This document shows, piece after piece, positions 7,816 through 9,459 of a DNA stretch of 9,459 nt. Under the pieces are notes generated by a model. It did not search any database. It saw only the letters and a list, made by a program, of their open reading frames with translations, and was not told the DNA's origin. Source of the stretch: JAQGHB01 sp036384495 (lineage in GTDB: Bacteria; Patescibacteriota; Saccharimonadia; Saccharimonadales; UBA4665); NCBI GenBank assembly GCA_036384495.1, contig DASVMD010000053.1, positions 1-9,459 of the forward strand, read 5' to 3'. The position numbers were made by a program, and so were the translations under genes. Positions within the stretch are counted from its first letter, which is position 1. Each line of letters begins with the position of its first letter.

Positions 7816-7826
7816 CACCTTGTCTA

Positions 7827-7855
7827 TTGATAAACGATTTCTCCGAGAGTAAACT
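7827..7855 (+). promoter_or_regulatory. predicted sigma-70 promoter for the 98-codon gene
   Basis: TTGATA (7827-7832) and TAAACT (7850-7855) are 17 bases apart, matching the consensus at 5 of 6 and 4 of 6 positions. A start 7 bases past the -10 is at 7862, the A of the ATG, so the transcript would be leaderless. A weak GAGAG (7845-7849) is 12 bases before the ATG and overlaps the spacer, so it would not be in the RNA if this promoter is used. Confidence 0.5.
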
Positions 7856-7861
7856 ACTAAC

Positions 7862-8158
7862 ATGTTTGAAAGATTCAAGAAACCACCCCTGAACGACGAA
7901 GAGAAACTAATTAAAGCAGGCGTCCTGAGCGGACGAGAAGATCAGGCTAGTAAAGATTTGGCAATTAGGGGCATGCAAGCACATGGCATTCCCAGTAAGA
8001 TAGCTGGTAGTTTCGAGGGCAACCACCCGGTACCCGACTTAACCAGTACCGAAGAAGGCCGAGCTGAGCTAGCTAGACTTGATAAATACGTTGAGGAGCG
8101 TATACGCCAATTAGATTCAGGAGAAATTCCCCCTTCTACTGAAGACTTTTTAATTTAG
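7862..8158 (+). CDS. small soluble protein of unknown function, opposite to the dcw operon
   Basis: This is a 98-residue protein that I do not recognise. It is highly charged and soluble, with no signal peptide or membrane segment. The N-terminus MFERFKKPPLNDEEKLIKAG is basic, then acidic. Residues 26-42 and about 64-86 (EEGRAELARLDKYVEERIRQ) look helical, separated by a Gly/Pro-rich stretch, and the tail is acidic (SGEIPPSTEDFLI). Support for a real gene comes from a good promoter, an ATG start, non-repetitive composition and its fit between ftsI and ftsL. It stops at TAG 8156-8158, overlapping the ftsL stop by 4 bases tail to tail. Its G+C and codon choice (AGA, TTA, ATA) differ from the surrounding division genes and resemble the phosphoribosyltransferase gene. 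It may be an insertion or a lineage-specific regulator; neither is shown. Confidence 0.7.
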   Translation: MFERFKKPPLNDEEKLIKAGVLSGREDQASKDLAIRGMQAHGIPSKIAGSFEGNHPVPDLTSTEEGRAELARLDKYVEERIRQLDSGEIPPSTEDFLI

Positions 8159-8505
8159 TTACGAATCGTAGCCGAAGGCGCCGTAGCCACCATGCTCTTA
8201 GCCTGCGCGCTAGCCTGTACGCGGCTGAGTGATTGCATCCGTGCCGAAGCCACTTCCAGGTCGTCGTGCTGATCTTTCAGCTGAGCCTGCTGCGTCTGTA
8301 AACTGTTAATCTGATAACCATACGCATTGGTCTTCGTAACCTGCGTCAAATACAGCAAACCGAGCAAGCATGCCAACACAATCAACACAATGGTGTTGCT
8401 GATCGGACCGAGCGTGCGTTCCTGCACCTTAAAACTTACCGAATTTTGATTACGCCCGGTGCTGTAGCGGGTGCGATTCATGGCCAGGCTGCTTGAATAT
8501 GTCAT
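8155..8505 (-). CDS. ftsL: FtsL/DivIC-like divisome protein
   Basis: This 116-residue bitopic protein probably joins FtsQ and activates FtsW-FtsI. It has a cytoplasmic N-terminus of about 35 residues, one transmembrane helix at about 36-55 (ISNTIVLIVLACLLGLLYLT), then a Gln/Leu-rich coiled coil (about 62-102: YQINSLQTQQAQLKDQHDDL...) and an Ala/Ser-rich end. Size, topology and position between rsmH and ftsI are those of FtsL. By sequence alone FtsB/DivIC cannot be excluded, so the symbol rests on context. ATG 8505 is preferred to the internal ATG 8481, which lacks any upstream purine tract. The leader is A-rich (AAAACAAAAGAAAG...) without a canonical Shine-Dalgarno sequence. Its 3' end overlaps the opposing 98-codon gene by 4 bases. 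Confidence 0.8.
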   Translation of the reverse strand: MTYSSSLAMNRTRYSTGRNQNSVSFKVQERTLGPISNTIVLIVLACLLGLLYLTQVTKTNAYGYQINSLQTQQAQLKDQHDDLEVASARMQSLSRVQASAQAKSMVATAPSATIRN

Positions 8506-8531
8506 ACTTTTTGTCTTTCTTTTGTTTTGGT

Positions 8532-8558
8532 GATCCGGCCCTTTAACTGGGCCGGATC
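8532..8558 (-). promoter_or_regulatory. strong GC-rich stem-loop in the ftsL leader
   Basis: GATCCGGCCC (8532-8541) is the exact reverse complement of GGGCCGGATC (8549-8558), giving a 10-bp stem with a 7-base loop. On the - strand it is followed by ACCAAAACAAAAG, so there is no U-run and it is not a standard terminator. It starts 6 bases after the stop of the short ORF and lies 26 bases before the ftsL ATG. It could control ftsL translation, RNA stability or RNA processing. Confidence 0.6.
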
Positions 8559-8561
8559 GGT

Positions 8562-8598
8562 CACCTACTGATCAACGCGAACGGTGATCTTGTAGGTG
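8562..8598 (-). promoter_or_regulatory. second stem-loop in the rsmH-ftsL gap
   Basis: CACCTAC (8562-8568) pairs with GTAGGTG (8592-8598). A small internal loop separates this from GATCA (8570-8574) pairing with TGATC (8585-8589), leaving a 10-base loop. It lies inside the predicted 20-codon ORF. Bases 8563-8565 can alternatively pair with GGT 8529-8531 and lengthen the neighbouring stem-loop, so the two structures partly compete. Confidence 0.45.
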
Positions 8599-8627
8599 TG
8601 GGATCTGCTTTTGACCTGAATTGGCAT
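8565..8627 (-). CDS. possible 20-codon ORF between rsmH and ftsL
   Basis: ATG (8627-8625) to TAG (8567-8565) encodes a 20-residue basic peptide, beginning MPIQVKSRSH and ending TVRVDQ, with alternating residues typical of a beta strand. GAAAGGG (8639-8633) is a good ribosome binding sequence 5 bases before the ATG, and the ORF starts 11 bases after the rsmH stop, so coupling to rsmH is plausible. Codons (GTC, ATC, ACC, CGC, AAG) match those of the division genes. An overlapping frame from ATG 8631-8629 is badly spaced. It could be a tiny protein or a leader peptide whose translation melts the stem-loops. I know of no named homologue, and an ORF this short can occur by chance. Confidence 0.42.
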   Translation of the reverse strand: MPIQVKSRSHTYKITVRVDQ

Positions 8628-8638
8628 GCATTCCCTTT

Positions 8639-9459
8639 CTATATTTTTATTTTCACTGCGGCTCGTAGTTTTGCGCTACGCGCTCGCGGATTAAAAACTA
8701 ATTCTTTGGGCTGGGCCGTTACCGGACGCTTGGTAAGTAAACGGAAATCCGCGTCATAACGCTCGCCCGCCACTTCGGTAAAGATGTTCTTTACCATCCG
8801 ATCCTCCAGGCTATGGAAGCTAATAACTGCTATCCTTCCGCCTGGTTTCAAAAGATCCAACCAGATAGGCAAACTTCGTTCCAGTAATCCGAGCTCGTCG
8901 TTGACGGCGATTCGAATTGCCTGAAATGTCCGCGTTGCCGGATGAACCCGACTGTGCCCTGGCCAGGCCTTTCGTACAACTTGTGCCAACTCATCGGTAT
9001 CGTTGAGTGGCCGCGCGTCCACGATTAGCTGTGCAATTCTATTGGCTTTTGGCTCTTCGCCATATTTCTTTAGAATTGCGGCCAGATCGGCGACTTTGTA
9101 ACTGTTCACAATCTCGGCTGCTGTTAGCGCTTGGCTTTGATCCATGCGCATGTCCAGCGGCCCGTTGCTGCTAATCGCGAAGCCCCGAGTACCCTCGTTA
9201 AGGTGCGGTGACGATACCCCTAAATCTGCCAATATACAATCAAATTGCCGACCTTCCCGCGCAAGTTCTTGGCTGGCGCTATAAAAATCGTTCTGCCGGA
9301 TTCCGATACCGCTATCCGCAAACCGTTCCTGCAATTGCTTGATAGCAAATGAGTCACGATCCACTAAGATACTCTGATCGTAGTTGCCGGTCGCTTCTAG
9401 CACAGCCGATGCGTGTCCGCCGTATCCAGCCGTCAAATCGAGGTACGAATCCCCTTTTG
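8639..9459 (-). CDS. rsmH: 16S rRNA (cytosine(1402)-N4)-methyltransferase RsmH (MraW), N-terminus outside window
   Basis: RsmH methylates N4 of C1402 in the 16S rRNA P site using S-adenosylmethionine. About 273 codons are visible; the frame runs off the right edge (first readable residues KGDSYLDLTAGYGGHAS), so only about 20-30 N-terminal residues are missing. Family motifs are the SAM loop DLTAGYGGH, the acidic strand end ILVDRD, ILADLGVSSPHLNEGTRGFA, GPLDMRMD, YGEE, HPATRTFQAIRIAVNDEL and GGRIAVISFHSLEDRMVK, with the usual basic C-terminus (NPRARSAKLRAAVKIKI). The TTG at 9436 inside the SAM motif cannot be the true start. rsmH is the classical first or second gene of the dcw cluster, often after mraZ, which would lie beyond the window. 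The stop at 8639-8641 is followed by the short ORF and stem-loops before ftsL. Confidence 0.97.
   Translation of the reverse strand, partial: KGDSYLDLTAGYGGHASAVLEATGNYDQSILVDRDSFAIKQLQERFADSGIGIRQNDFYSASQELAREGRQFDCILADLGVSSPHLNEGTRGFAISSNGPLDMRMDQSQALTAAEIVNSYKVADLAAILKKYGEEPKANRIAQLIVDARPLNDTDELAQVVRKAWPGHSRVHPATRTFQAIRIAVNDELGLLERSLPIWLDLLKPGGRIAVISFHSLEDRMVKNIFTEVAGERYDADFRLLTKRPVTAQPKELVFNPRARSAKLRAAVKIKI

Noticed and set aside
8532..8558. The strong stem-loop as a Rho-independent terminator
   Set aside because: No T-run follows on either strand; the - strand continues ACCAAAACAAAAG and the + strand GGTCACC.

Overview
The window looks like a chromosomal piece of a Candidate Phyla Radiation bacterium, most likely Candidatus Saccharibacteria (TM7). 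The reasons are the compact division/cell-wall (dcw) cluster with no Mur ligase genes inside it, the standard code with TGA read as stop (ftsW, murG), and the HARE-type HTH C-terminus at the left edge, which resembles the tail of saccharibacterial sigma-like proteins. The phylum call is inference from recall, not from a search.

Left part (1-1582), + strand: the 3' end of a HARE-HTH protein gene, then 10 bases later a gene for a predicted type I phosphoribosyltransferase-fold protein of unknown substrate. About 620 bases of AT-richer sequence follow with no gene I can support, only short direct and inverted repeats. This spacer lies between the convergent ends of the phosphoribosyltransferase gene and ftsQ.

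Right part (1583-9459), almost all on the - strand: a dcw cluster, in transcription order rsmH (5' end outside the window), a possible 20-codon ORF, ftsL-like, [98-codon gene on the opposite strand], ftsI/PBP2, mraY, ftsW, murG, ftsQ. MraY makes lipid I and MurG makes lipid II. FtsW polymerises the glycan strand and the FtsI-type transpeptidase crosslinks it, while FtsL and FtsQ are scaffold and activator parts of the divisome. ftsW-murG and murG-ftsQ each overlap by 4 bases (ATGA) and carry good Shine-Dalgarno sequences, so mraY-ftsW-murG-ftsQ looks like one tightly coupled unit. MurC-F, MurB, Ddl, FtsA and FtsZ are not here.

The parts that ordinary dcw annotation does not explain are: (1) the 98-codon gene of unknown function inserted against the direction of the operon between ftsL and ftsI, ending in a 4-base tail-to-tail overlap with ftsL and sharing an 81-base divergent promoter region with ftsI in which both genes are predicted to be leaderless; (2) the rsmH-ftsL gap, which holds a short ORF with its own ribosome binding site and two strong stem-loops, arranged like a translated leader or attenuator; and (3) closely similar A-rich leaders without a Shine-Dalgarno sequence in front of ftsL and mraY.
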